64,000 nt of DNA from contig KK106983.1 in assembly GCA_000611775.1 (NCBI GenBank), forward strand, positions 2,972,808 through 3,036,807. Reading direction: 5' to 3'. A model generated the notes under the pieces. It saw only the letters and a program-made list of their open reading frames with translations, was not told where the DNA came from and searched no databases. The position numbers and the translations under genes are program-made. This DNA is from Umbilicaria muhlenbergii. Lineage: Eukaryota > Ascomycota > Lecanoromycetes > Umbilicariales > Umbilicariaceae. Positions 14,219 to 25,914 of the stretch are shown one piece after another (within the stretch, counting starts at the first letter, position 1; every line of letters begins with the position of its first letter).

Positions 14219-17200
14219 TGTTGCAAGAGATGAATTATTTGAACTTAAAAAAGTATAAAGAAGAAAGCAGTCTTGTGAGTATAATCATGACATAAATGTC
14301 AAAGTGTCAAGACACACTAATTTTAATTTAATTTAACATTAAGTAATTTAATATTCATCAGTGTTAATTGATCATATCATAACATCACTCTCCTTCAGAC
14401 AGAAGGACTGTTTTCAGTTTTTATTTTAAACTCTTCATCTTGACTGCTTCTTGAGTTTTTTATTAACTGTCATGTTGTCTTCATCTGTCAAGTTCAGCTC
14501 TTCACTTGATTTATAAATATTCAATTAAACTTGTAATCTCCTTGATGGCTCAGCCTCATTCAGATAAGAGTCATGATAATTTTTTATCTTTTGAAGTGAC
14601 TCTATAAAGTCATTAATGTTGTATCATTCAGAGTTTGAATTATATCCCTCTCAAGTCACTTAATATTGCAAGATATTGTTGTAAATTCAGCTTGATAAGA
14701 TTTTCTTCACTGTGTACTCAGGCTGATCATTAACTTCAGTCAACAACTCAAGGTTCTGAATTTAATTCAGCATTAAATCATTCACTGCTTTCCTTAAATG
14801 ATCAGCATGAAAGATGTTGTTCATCTTCATGTGTTTAAATAACTTCAGAACATAAAAATGATCTTTCATGTTAAAAATTTAATAAAGGCCTGTCACTTGA
14901 TGATTCAACTTTAAGTTAAGTCTTTCAGTGGTTCAATCCTTTCAAGTAACATAAACTCAATCATTAATGAAGAAGTTTGATTTCCTTCAGTGCTTATTTG
15001 CTTAATTTGTCATTTTATTTTAAGCCTGTTTTAAGTTGCTCTTTATTCATTTTACAGTGTCATGTGTTCTGATGATAAAGGTTTAAGCCTTCTCACATGT
15101 GAACTACTCTCTCACTGTGTTTAAGAATTGCATTCACTCTTTTTAATGAAAATGTAAATGAGGGGCCTGTTTCAGCTTTAACTCATAAAATGACATGCCT
15201 GTGAAGCATTCACTCTTTTTAATGAAAATGTAAATGAGGGGCCTGTTTCAGCTTTAACTCATAAAATGACATGCCTGTGAACTCATGAGTGAGAATCACT
15301 TGAGTGAAGTTTATTATTAATAAAAGATCTGATCAGTTGTTCTGAAAGTAATTCATAAAGAGGTGAAGCTGTTGATTAATGTATTAATTCAATACCTCAG
15401 TGCTTTCATCAGTCTGTGAATGATGTGCTGTTGAAAGCTTTTGCTTTACCCTCACAAGCTTGCAGAGTTTATTCATGAATGCTGAAATGAACTGAAGATC
15501 TCAGTCTGATGTTGCTGTCTCAGGTGTTTTATAAATTCTTCAGATGTACTCATAATATAATTATGTAACTTAAGCTGCTGTAACTGTCTTCTGACATGAC
15601 AGTGAAAAGGCCTTTTTTTTAAAGTGATCAATAATGATAAATATGTTATCAAAGCCTTTCTTGTCTCATGAGAAGAATTTAAAGTTGAATGAAACATGCT
15701 GTCAGCACTTATCTTCAATTGATAATAAGTGAAGTAGGCCTGAGGTCTTATCTCAAGATATGTGCATTCAATGACATGTTTAACAGTTTGAAACAAAGGT
15801 AGAACAGTCATTTGACAGACTCAGTTAATAATACTGAACTGATAATAACTTTGTCATCTTAATCTTGCCTGAGTGCATTGTCACTGATGTTGAATGAGCC
15901 TCATTAATTAAATGAGTCTGCAAAATGTTCACATTCAGCATCATGAGCTTTTCAAATCATGTAAAAAGACTGTTTTAAAGTTTTCAGCCTCATTTCTTCT
16001 TTCTTGTCATCTGACAGTACTGATTCAGTGATTCATGAAAGTAATTAACTTGCAGAATCTGATTCATCAGCTGATAAGAATTTTTCACTTGTTCAGTCTC
16101 ATTCAATGAATCACTTTTAACATTCATTGAACCCTCACTTATTGCAGTTATTATGCAATTAGAATTTAAAAATAATTATGTTCATGCAGTGATGTCCTTT
16201 TCTTTCTGAGTGATCAACTCATCATGTTTTCTTATCAGAGCATCAACAACAATGTTGACTGTTTCTGAGCAGTAAGTAATCTTGAAGTTATAATTTATTA
16301 TAATATCAGCTCATCTAACCTGCTGTGAATTAAACAATCACTTAATGATAAAGTACTTCAGAGCATGATGATCTGTAATTATGACAAAAGGGACTGCTTA
16401 TAAGTTTAATAACATGTCATGTCATTCTTGAAGGATTTTAACAACTGTTAACATCTCTTTGTCATAAATCTCATATCACATTTCCTCAGGTGACATTGTC
16501 TTTGAGAAGTAAATTACAGATTTTTACTTATCATCTTTCTGTTGTTAAGTGAGCACTTTTATAACAACTCTGCTGCTGACATCTGTCTTCATTCAAGTTT
16601 TTAAATAAGGTGAGTAATGAGCTTAAACAGCATTTGATAACATAAACTCTTTTGCCTTCTTAAAAGCTTAAATTTTCAGCTCTTTTAAGAGGTGTCAGGC
16701 TCCTTTTGCAGTCAACTTTATTAACAGGTGTACAACTCAACCTCATTTTTTTAATGAGTAATAATAAAAGTTACAGAATTTCAGGAAAGACTGAATTTTT
16801 TTAATTAATTATAATAATAATCAGTTCTTGACAACAGAAACTTTATCTGAATTCATTATAATACCTTCAGTGCTGATGATGAAGCTCAGAAACTTGATAA
16901 ATTGAATGTTGAACTCACTTTTTTTTATGTTCACTTATAAGCCTGCTTTCTTAAGGTGTTGAAGCATCTTTTTAACTTGAGCATCATGTTTCAATGAATT
17001 CTTTGAGTAAATTAAGATATTATTCACATAAGTTATGCAGAAATTATTCAAGTAATTAAACAAGACATCATTAATATACCTTTAAAAAAAGGCAGATTCA
17101 TTACAAAGACTAAAAGATAAAATCTTGTATTTATAAAATTCATACTTCATTCAAAAGATGATTAAATCCTCAACAGACTTCTTCATTCTTATTCAGTAAA

Positions 17201-18100
17201 ATGCTTGTTTTACATTCAGCTTGATAAATATCTTTGTTTTAAACAGTCATGTCAGTGTCTTCTTAATCAAAGGTAAGAGGTATTTATTCTTTTTTATGAT
17301 GATGTTGAGTTTTCAGTAATTAATATAGAAATATCACCCTCCTCTTGACTTCTTCACAAACAGGATTGATGATGCATAAGGAGTGTCATTAAAAATTATG
17401 AAACCTTTTTTTAAGTGATTTTTAAGATAAGTCTTGATTAACTTCAACTGCTTCAATGACATGCTGTATAAGAAGCTTGAGGTCAGGTTGTTTTCATCTT
17501 TTAAGATAATATTATGATTCATCTTGTCTTTATGTAAAGACAGCTGATCTGATGTCATCTTGCTGAAAACCTTCACAAACTTTTAATACTGATGAGGTAA
17601 TTTTTTCTTTATTTTTTAATTTAACTTCATTTCATTCTGCAGCAGCAGTTAAAGGTTTCTTCAGTTTTTTATTAAATAATTAACCTCATGAATGTTAATG
17701 ATGTTAATAACAACTTTTTTTTTTAACATTGCATAAAAAGTTTCCTGCTTTCAGAAGTATAATATTCACTTCTTAATAAAAAGAAGATTTATGATCTTTT
17801 AACTTCTTCACATTCAATGAACCTTGACCTTCATTAATTCACTTTGAATAATGTTCAAGTGAACAGAATGTCTTCACTAATCATTAATACTGATATTATA
17901 AGAGAATTATCATCATTCTTTATCATGACTTTAATAGAGAAACGCCTTTTCCTGAGTTTAATTCAAAATCAGAATTGAAATTGAATATGATTTATTATAT
18001 ACATCTTAATGCTGAAGTCTTTTTCTTTTTATTCTTATTTAAACAGTTTAAGGTGAGGTGCTTCTGTTCATTGCATTTAAAATAATATTCTTCCTTCATC
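14219..18100 (-). mobile_element. Fossil D: second chromovirus pol block inside fossil C
   Basis: A second minus-strand set of domains is present: a chromodomain with a WYN..DF-type ending (about 14540-14760), integrase (about 14800-15950), RNase H (about 16150-16560), reverse transcriptase (about 16600-17580) and a protease-like stretch up to about 17,980. A 166-bp segment at 14219-14384, TGTTGCAAG to ATAACA, follows a purine tract and could be its 3' LTR, but I found no second copy. Whether the gag region at 18.0-19.3 kb belongs to D or C is not settled, so the right border is a guess. It is broken throughout. Confidence 0.6.
15130..15281. repeat. Perfect 76-bp tandem duplication
   Basis: Two identical 76-bp copies lie head to tail, 15130-15205 and 15206-15281, each starting GCATTCACTC and ending GCCTGTGAA. 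They lie in the integrase part of fossil D. Complete identity within heavily decayed sequence shows the duplication arose after most of the decay. Confidence 0.95.
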
Positions 18101-19330
18101 TGTTGTTCTTTGATGACGTTTGAATGTGATGTTCAGTTCAGTGTTCAGGGAACTGACTCAGTGATCATTCAAGTAGTTGATTTTAAGATTTTAATAAAAT
18201 GTTCAGTCCTTATATGAGTTTGACTTGTGAAGAAGAGTGTTTAATTTAATTAAAATTTAATGATCTTTTTTACATTCAGCAGTCATAAGATCTGATTGAT
18301 TCACTGACAGCACTTAATGAGTTCATAAAGATCTTCAGGTCTGTTATCATCAGTATTTAATTATTATTGAATTTTATTATTAACCTTGTTCAGAAGTTCT
18401 CCTATTCAGTATAAATTAAAAAACTCATTCAGTTCAGTAACATATCACTGAAAATCAACTCAGAAGAATGAGAAGTCTTTGAATTCTTAATAAAGTTTAT
18501 GAAATTCATTAATGACAGTACATTTTTAATCTGAATTTCTGTAGATTCAGGTCAGATGTTTTAACAGTTTAATAATATTTAAATAAGCTGTTCAGGATGT
18601 TGAATTCATTTAAGACTTTATGTGATCACCTTCAACTTTTGTTTTCACATATGTTATTTTCATCTGTTCAGTGAAGTATCATTTGTTCATTATTAATAAG
18701 TAGTTTCTGATCTTCACTACTCATTCATCATATTTTGAATGATCACTGAAGAACATCAGTGAATCAGAGAGCTTTAATAATCTGAAGTTAAATAATTCTT
18801 CAACTGTGAGTTGAGGGAAATCAGGTCAAGAAGTGCTTATGAAGGTGATTATAATTTATTATTTAAAATATATTATCACATTAATTTATTTAATGACTTT
18901 TTTCTTTAATTCTTTGTTCTTGTCTTTTATTTTTTCATAATCTGCTTGTAGTTCTTCATGTGCCTTTATAATGATGTTGATTTCATTCAGAGACTGCTCA
19001 TGATTGATGATTAATTATCAGAGAGCAGTCATTGCTTCAGAGAAATATTTTTATAAAAAGTTAATCAAGATCTCTGCAGTCAGAGTTGTTAAAATCTGAT
19101 CAATCAAGTTTTCATTCAAAATGAACTGTTCATTATTCACAGAGGTCAACAAAGACTCTTTAATTCATGAATAAACTACATTATTAATTTCTTTAATCAT
19201 CATGATTGATTTTTAATTCTGATTTTAATTTTAATTTTAGTTCTGATTCTGATTTTGATTTTATTTCAATTTGATTCAGAATTTATTCAGGATGCCTTAC
19301 AGCAGAGAATAAAAAAAGAGATTAAAATAA

Positions 19331-19582
19331 TGTTAAAATTATGCAAATTATAAATTAATGCATGTGTTTTAACAGGTTGACATTTAACTACAGAGAAGAA
19401 TTTTAATTTAAGAAGTAAAAGGAAGAATGAGCATGAAAATTAAAACTTTTATGTGCATGTTAAGCTCATTAATTTAATCACTGTTAACTCATTCAGTCAT
19501 TCAGTGCTAACCTGTTCAGTCATTCAGTTTAGTATCATTCAGATCATTCAGTTCAATTTGATGTTTAAACATAAACTTGACA
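19331..19582 (-). repeat. LTR of fossil C, right copy (252 bp)
   Basis: This is the partner of 10133-10384, with the same length and both termini preserved (first bases TGTTAAA in this copy, last bases TTGACA). Differences between the copies are by eye mostly transitions, so they record decay and cannot serve as a clock. Confidence 0.9.
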
Positions 19583-21325
19583 GTAAAGAATGTCATTAAG
19601 TTACATGACATCTACTTTTATGAATATTAAATAATAGATGATGCTTTATTTAAAAACAACCTTTTATGAGTCTCAGAATCTTTACAGATTGAACTTTTTT
19701 AAAAAATACATGCTCAGTCATCTTCTGAACATTCAGGCATAAACTGAACAGTGAAACTTATTCATTAACATTACTACTGATCAGGACATGTGATCATCAT
19801 GAAGTAATATATCTGAAACTGTCATCACTGTCAGTGAAGCAAGTTACCTCATGATGTTATTAATGAACTTCTGATGTCACTTCTTATCCTGCAACAACAC
19901 TGACAGGACATTGTCATGAACTTTATAATTAAATTGTTAATATTAAAGGATTATAACATCATCTGCATCTTCATTGACAGATTATTTAAGGAAAAGCATT
20001 ATGTTCTTTATCATTCAAGAGATAAAGGAACTTCAACAGAGAAGTTAATATAACTTATGTTATAAAATCTTTATCATTTACATAATCTGTTAAGCTTTAT
20101 TACTTCAGACTGAAGCCCTCAGTTTATCTTCAACTTATGATGAAGCATGTGTAAACATCTGAAAATTAAGATTAACCTATCAACTGCTTATCACTCAGAG
20201 ACAGATGATCAAACTGAACAGATTAATCAAGATGTTGAATGAAGTCTCTGAATATATTACAACTACATGCAAGATGACTGAGCAAAGTGACTGCTTATGA
20301 TTAAGTTTAATGATAATAATAATTACTTTTCAGTGACCTCACTCTCATCTTTCTACCTTAACAAGGGTTTTCACTCATGCATGAATTTCAGCTCTGACAT
20401 TACTATCTATGAATTCACCTGTGAATGACTTCAGTCAGTGAAGGTGAAGAACATAACAACTCACATGCAGGAAATCCTTGATTTCAGTAAACAACAGTTG
20501 AAGAAGAGCAGGGAATTTATAAAAATGCAAATGAATAAACATCAAAAAAATGTCAGCTATGAGGTGAAAGACATGATATGACTGTTAAGTTGTAATATTA
20601 AAATCACATGATTAAGCTGTGACCTGAAAGACAAGCAGCTGAGATTATTTCACATTAAAAAATAAGTAAAAGCTGCTTATCAACTGAAGTTACTTATTAT
20701 CATGTGAATTCATGATGTCTTCAACCTCAAGCTGCTCTGCTCATGTGTCACTGATTCTCTTTTAAGTCAGCATACACTCTTATTAACTCTCATTGTAATG
20801 AAAGAGGAGAAGTATTAAGAAATTAATGACATTCTTAACTTAAGATGATATCACAGCAGGCTTCAATACAAGATTAAATGACATGAAATTAATCACAATA
20901 ATGAGTGATATTATGCAGACAAAGATGAGTTTAACAGCTCAATAAAAGTGCTGAAGAAATTTCACTGCAGATATCTCAACAAATCATGTTAAATTTAAAT
21001 CATTCAAGAACTGTTCAGAGTGACTGTTTAAATTATTTAAAAATTGTTCAGAGTGACTGTTCAGGCTGTTTAAAGCAGCTGAGTAAAAATTTTACATTTT
21101 GATGTTGTTTTTGCAGCAGCATCACGGACGACGCTTTTTCAGAAAAGGAAGTAATATTAAAAGCATGATAAAATTAATCAATTTACATTAGCTTCTGATT
21201 GAGTTTAGTGCATTCAGTTAATTCTGCAACACTCACATATGTAGTTTTACTCATCATTTAATGACTTCTTAAGATTAATCTCTTGATCATCATATTTACA
21301 TGATGAGCTCTGCATGATCCTGATA
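19583..21325 (+). mobile_element. Fossil B, right part: integrase, chromodomain and 3' LTR
   Basis: Right after fossil C the plus strand resumes with integrase traces (about 19,640-20,560), then the integrase tail and a chromodomain (about 20,800-21,010), then a polypurine-like tract near 21,141-21,154 and the 3' LTR. This completes the domain order of the left part of B across the insertion. It is broken throughout. A small CpG-containing patch, CACGGACGACGC, survives just upstream of the LTR. Confidence 0.85.
21155..21325 (+). repeat. 3' LTR of fossil B (171 bp)
   Basis: This segment aligns along its whole length with 5579-5749. Similarity ends at 21325, immediately before AACAA, the candidate target-site duplicate of GACAA at 5574-5578. 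Confidence 0.85.
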
Positions 21326-21740
21326 AACAATGCAATCAAGCAATAAGTTGAATCACAAGAAGTTGAAATCATTCTTGATTACAAAAAAGAAAAAAAGTGT
21401 TAATTATGAACTTAAACTTTTATCATTTATGTAAATACACCTGATATTTTATATATTCTTACTTGAATCAGCAGATCTGAAAACATCATTACAAGATAAT
21501 TCACTTAAAATTAACCCTGAAAGTCAAGATGCTGAATTCAAAGTAAAAGAGATTTTAAATCAGTAAAAAATTAACAGTGAATCTCACTATCTGATTAAAT
21601 AAAAAGGATACAACACAGCAGGAAACATATGAAAATCAGAAGAAAATCTTACTTATTATGCAGTAAAACTGCATCAGTTCTGTCAGCAGAACCCTGACCT
21701 CAGAAATTATTCAACACTGAGAAGTTAAAAAGTTTAAAAG
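21326..21740 (+). mobile_element. Fossil A, right part: integrase tail and chromodomain
   Basis: After the presumed target-site duplicate, the plus strand shows the C-terminal end of a Ty3/gypsy integrase and then a chromodomain (about 21,530-21,720, with a YLI.K.GY core). This is what fossil A lacks at 5578. The position and order make it the other half of A. It is broken like the rest. Confidence 0.75.
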
Positions 21741-22539
21741 TAATGATTAAAGTTGAAGCTTCTGTTCACTCATACTTCTTCACCTTCAACTCTTTAATGT
21801 TTATAAACTCTCAAGATATGAAATTTCTTCAACAGTGTTGCAACAGTTTTTTTTGTTTTCATAGATGAATCAACTTTGTTGATGCCTTCATGATAACTTC
21901 TTCAGCAGCAGAAGTTTTTTTCTTTAGAGAAGTTAATTCAGCTTTTATCTTTTCTCAGTCAACACTGCTGAAAGAAAAATCACAGGACTTTTCAATTTAA
22001 ATGTAAATGACACACTTATCAGAATCAGCATTCACACAGTAATCTTTCATGTCATTAACACATCATTTACATGATCACATGATGAAAGGGGCAAGATTAA
22101 GCCTGTGAAGAAAATTATAACAGTGTTGAATGAAGTTTAATTTCTTTTGCACTTGAGAAGAAGGCATGAGGATGTTTAAGTTTTCAAGAATAAAAATCTT
22201 AAGGAGAAAGTTAATATTATAACTTCTGCACTATAATACTAATAAAGTATGCAGTGTGCATGTATATATGATATTACTCACCTTGCTCACCTTGCTCACC
22301 TGATGAGCAGAGGTGAACATGAAGTGTTACATCATGTTGCTCATCTTACTCACTGAGGTAAGTATGATGAACACACAAAGCACATGAGTCTTCTATAATT
22401 TATATAATTACAGGTAAATTCATAGTTAAAAGCTCATGCTCAACTCATGTATTAAAGACAATCTATTAATTTTATCTTTTAATTTTATTCATGACTACTT
22501 GTAATATGAACAGTTCAATAAATAATAATATTACTTCAG
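21741..22539. other. Unassigned AT-rich spacer between fossils A and E
   Basis: There is no gene. The stretch is CpG-free and A/T-rich. A purine tract followed by TATTATAAC near 22,205-22,220 could be the start of the 3' LTR of A, but no partner was found. A 10-bp unit, CTTGCTCACC, is repeated at about 22,276-22,300. Confidence 0.4.
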
Positions 22540-23748
22540 TCATTATGACTTCACCTGTTACATTCACTGATTGAAGCTTACTAAAAGTCATCATACTTAT
22601 CAGACTGAGATAAAAAGTTTGTTAACAAAATCTGAACAATCATATTCAAAGAAAAGAGCGTTGAATTATTATATAATACAATTTATCATCCACAGACTGA
22701 CAGTCAATCAGAGAGAATGAATCAAACATTTAAAATAACTCTTCAACATTACATTGCAGGCCTTGAAAAGCCTGCTGACTGACTCATGATTTTACTGAGG
22801 ATGCAGGTGATTCTTAACAACTCAACTTCAAGATTAATTAATTAATCACTGAATGAAGTCCTTTATGAAAGAAAGATCATTGAATTAATTAACTTACTTT
22901 AAATACTTAATTCAGTCACTGAGACCTCCTACTAAATTGACTTCAGAGAAGTCATCAACTTCATTAACATGCAAATGAAGCAGCATTATGACAGAAAGCA
23001 CACTGCAATGTTTTTAAAAGTTGAAGATTATGCAAATTTGAGGTTACACTGAGGCTACATATTATCAGTCATGAAGAAGAATCTGAAACTCACTCAACAA
23101 TTTATCAGCTCATTCAAAGTGATACATCATGTTGAAAGACTGATATATGAACTTGATATATCATTTAACTGAAAGATTCATTCAGTCTTCATTATCATCA
23201 TGCTTGAATCAGCCTCATCATCAGTGAAAGATCTGTTTGAAAGACTCTGATCAACTCACTCACTTGCTGTTGAGGTCAACAGAGAACAGGAACATGAAAT
23301 CAAGCACTTGTTAAATAAACACATCATTCAAAAAGGCTGCAGTTTCTTCATGCAGTATCTCACTCAATGGGTGAGGTATGACCTGAAGCATGATCAGTGA
23401 TGTATAATAAAAAACCTCACCAATACACCTGATCTCATCAAGGACTATGAATGAGTCATGAAGGAAAAGCTCTGACTGAGGTGAGGACTACCAGTGAAGT
23501 GAAAAGACATGAGGTGCTGTTTTATTATCATGAGAGCACTGTTATGACGCCAGGCGCACTTACTTCATGTAGTCATTATTACCCTATGTAGGTAGTCACC
23601 TATTGCCTGATTAAGCTTAGTACCATTCTAGCTTAATGCCTCACTTAAGTAGTATTTAGGTGGCTTCTAGGAGCTTCTAGAGAAATCAATCCTTTTCACA
23701 CACACGAGTTTAGCTACGGCTTAACACGCACAAACTGCTTGTGTAACA
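22540..23748 (+). mobile_element. Fossil E: 3' fragment of a chromovirus with a well-preserved LTR
   Basis: Only the 3' part is present: integrase core (about 22,540-23,170, with a YHPQTD.QSERMNQ-like box near 22,690) and a chromodomain (about 23,270-23,460) followed by an LTR-like segment at 23540-23748. The coding part is decayed and CpG-poor like its neighbours, but the LTR-like end has ordinary base composition. The 5' parts are missing, so this is a truncated copy and is broken. Confidence 0.75.
23540..23748 (+). repeat. Candidate 3' LTR of fossil E, 209 bp, not CpG-depleted
   Basis: It begins TGTTATGACGCC and ends GTGTAACA, so TGTTA...TAACA form an inverted terminal pair typical of Ty3/gypsy LTRs. 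It sits directly after the chromodomain. It contains several CpGs, unlike all the sequence to its left, and base composition switches at its first bases. No second copy is visible, so the LTR call rests on position and termini. Confidence 0.6.
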
Positions 23749-24708
23749 GTTCGGAAGAGGGAAAATCGAAGACAGCTTCATTGCGGATTAACGGGTGGAT
23801 GGGGCTCTAAAAGTGCGAAGTACGGGCTGTATATCTGTCGCGGTCGCCACTATGCACGAGACGAGCAAGTGCTGAAGAACCGGTGATAGCCTAGATAGAA
23901 CCAACACATTGACGCAATAGTACGTAAGGATATGGAGAAAAGTACCAACCAATGACCACCGCTGCAGCAAAGATTTCCGAAAGCTGGATGTAGCAGCCTT
24001 CGCATGCTGTTGAGATAAAGCTCGCAAGGGATACCAACTTCTGCATAGGATCAGGGCACGTGCAAGCACGTGGAAAGGCGATCTCCCACGTTCCATTACC
24101 AAAGATGGATTAGTCTGCCCGTACCCACACGTGATTCACCACAACCCTGAACAACAGCTATCCAAATCCTCCATTGCCATGATAAGCTCATCATGATCGG
24201 CATTTGGTAGCCCGTTGTCGGGCTCGCGAACAGATTAGATAGGCTGGCATGTGCCAAGGGTCCTTGGGTATACGCTCGGCATTTCCTGTTGCCCAGCTCT
24301 AGCCGCTCTTCTCGTCTGTTTGACGGTGCATTGCAAGGCAGTCATTCACTGACAGAAACAACGCAGAGTAGTGGTCAAACGGATGGTTCGTCTATGCAGA
24401 ACACGCCACAAGCTCTCTGTTGACTGGCTGGGAGGAGCGGCAGTAGTTCCTCGCCCCTTCTTGTCCGATTCCTAATCAAAGGTGATCTGGGGTAAAATGT
24501 GCTCCTGGCAGACACTTGGCCATGCTTACAGTGAAATTAGGTCATTCACCTTTCCTATGACCTGTCATCCAAAGGACTCCGAGGCGTGACCTATATCTCA
24601 CTTGTTTACCTTGTCATTTCCTTTCCACCCCAATTGACTCTTCTGTATCATTCGAGTGCATATTCCGGCATCTCGTTGCATACATACCGACTATCCGCGT
24701 CTCTTGCA
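23749..24708. other. Intergenic region left of the methyltransferase gene
   Basis: This is balanced-composition DNA from the edge of the AT-rich island to the first gene. It holds the methyltransferase promoter. I see no convincing gene, and the short open stretch at 23788-24102 (minus) resembles no family I know. Confidence 0.5.
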
Positions 24709-25914
24709 ATGTCGTTGAAGAGCAATGGCATTGCAGACTCTGTTCATGAAGATGGTTATCGGATGGCGAGAGACTATGTGTCCTCAAATAGGTGGGGGCT
24801 CTGCGATGTTTCAGTCCGTTCCGTTATGAGACTTGCTACAATGGAAGCATCTGACACAGGTTTCTTGTCCCCTTGTAGGCTTAGCGCATCACACTTCCTT
24901 TGGGAAAAGATCTTGGGCTTCAATCTCCACCCGGCCATACCCCTACCGGCAGACAAGCAAGACTTGAAGATTGCAGACGTGGGAACAGGCACTGGGTAAG
25001 CACCCACAGAGTGGTTACCACTTAGCGACTGTCCTCTCTCGACACCACTTCATCGGGAGAAGATCAGTGTAATACCATACACGTCGAAGTGCTGAAAATG
25101 CAAAGCATTTGGCTGGTCGATATCAGTCGTCAACTACCTCCTTCCGCCCAACTAGACGGCTTCGATGTCTCCACCGATCAATTCCCGTATCAAGGATGGC
25201 TTCCCTCGAACATTTCTTTGCAGAAGCTGGATATCGTCGACGACCAGGTCCCCAAACACTTGCAGGGTAGATACGACATCATCCAAGTTCGCCTTTTCGT
25301 CATGGTCGTAAAGAACGATCCTACGCCAATTTTGAGGAACCTGCACAGCATGCTAAGTCCGTAACCATTCCCGAGCCTCCTATAACTTCCCGCGTGACAG
25401 TCCAACCTTCGCTGACGCAGTCGTTGTGTTTTCATTCCAGAACCCGGCGGCTACCTCCAATGGGCCGACGTCGACCACCGCAAAATGTACGTCGACGCAG
25501 CAAAATCGGGACTCAAACAAGCCGGCGGGGAGGCCTATATCAAGCAGTTGAACGCCCTCCAGAACTTCGAGTACGATACGCTTGGGATACTCACCATTTC
25601 CTTTCCGAGCATAACTACTAACCTTACTTCCCTGCCTTAGCTGGACATCCCAACTGCCCACCCACTTTGCTAATACCGGCTTCGCCCTCGTCACCCATGC
25701 CAGCTATCCGGTCCCGTCGCCATTGAAGAACTACTTCCTCGATCTTATCATCTCTGCTGCGGACGAGGTCACGCGCTGTGGCATGGAGGCGAGCAAAGGC
25801 ATGGCGATGAGGAAAGCACTGAGGGAGGCATGGGAGGAGAGCAAACAGGGCGCGGTGGTTGTGATGGTCCCAGAGATTTGGGTGGGAAGAAAGGATATGG
25901 ATGAGTGGCTTTGA
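24709..25914 (+). CDS. SAM-dependent methyltransferase, LaeA/UMTA-like
   Basis: The five-exon model has exons 24709-24791, 24879-24995, 25106-25356, 25441-25570 and 25641-25914. All introns are GT..AG, frames join cleanly, and the product is 284 aa. The N-terminal region has the layout of fungal class I methyltransferases (short lead, ASHFLWEK, LHPAIPLP). This is followed by SAM-binding motif I, ADVGTGTGIWL, split by intron 2, an acidic position after VDIS, and a MLKPGGYLQWADVD motif that gives the post-motif III strand. This family includes the secondary-metabolism regulator LaeA and many pathway O- or N-methyltransferases, so the substrate cannot be inferred. It lies about 11 kb left of the PKS cluster genes, next to the retroelement island. 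The start was chosen because the frame upstream lacks family-like sequence. Confidence 0.85.

Larger units (their letters stand above)
10133..19582 (-). mobile_element. Fossil C: decayed Ty3/gypsy chromovirus inserted into fossil B, with an extra element inside
   Basis: Matching 252-bp LTRs bracket this 9.45-kb span, which splits fossil B between RNase H and integrase. On the minus strand the first pol block reads chromodomain (about 10440-10640), integrase (about 10650-11900), RNase H (about 12170-12590), reverse transcriptase (about 12600-13560) and protease (about 13560-13790). A gag-like region with a zinc-knuckle trace near 18,040 lies at about 18,000-19,250, next to the right LTR. The interior is almost twice the normal length because a second pol block lies in the middle. 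It is broken throughout and nearly CpG-free. It inserted after B and is therefore the youngest of the three clear layers. Confidence 0.85.

Noticed and set aside
1-23539. Classical CpA-directed RIP
   Set aside because: CpA and TpG are abundant and TpA is not in excess in the hand-counted samples. CpG is the depleted dinucleotide.
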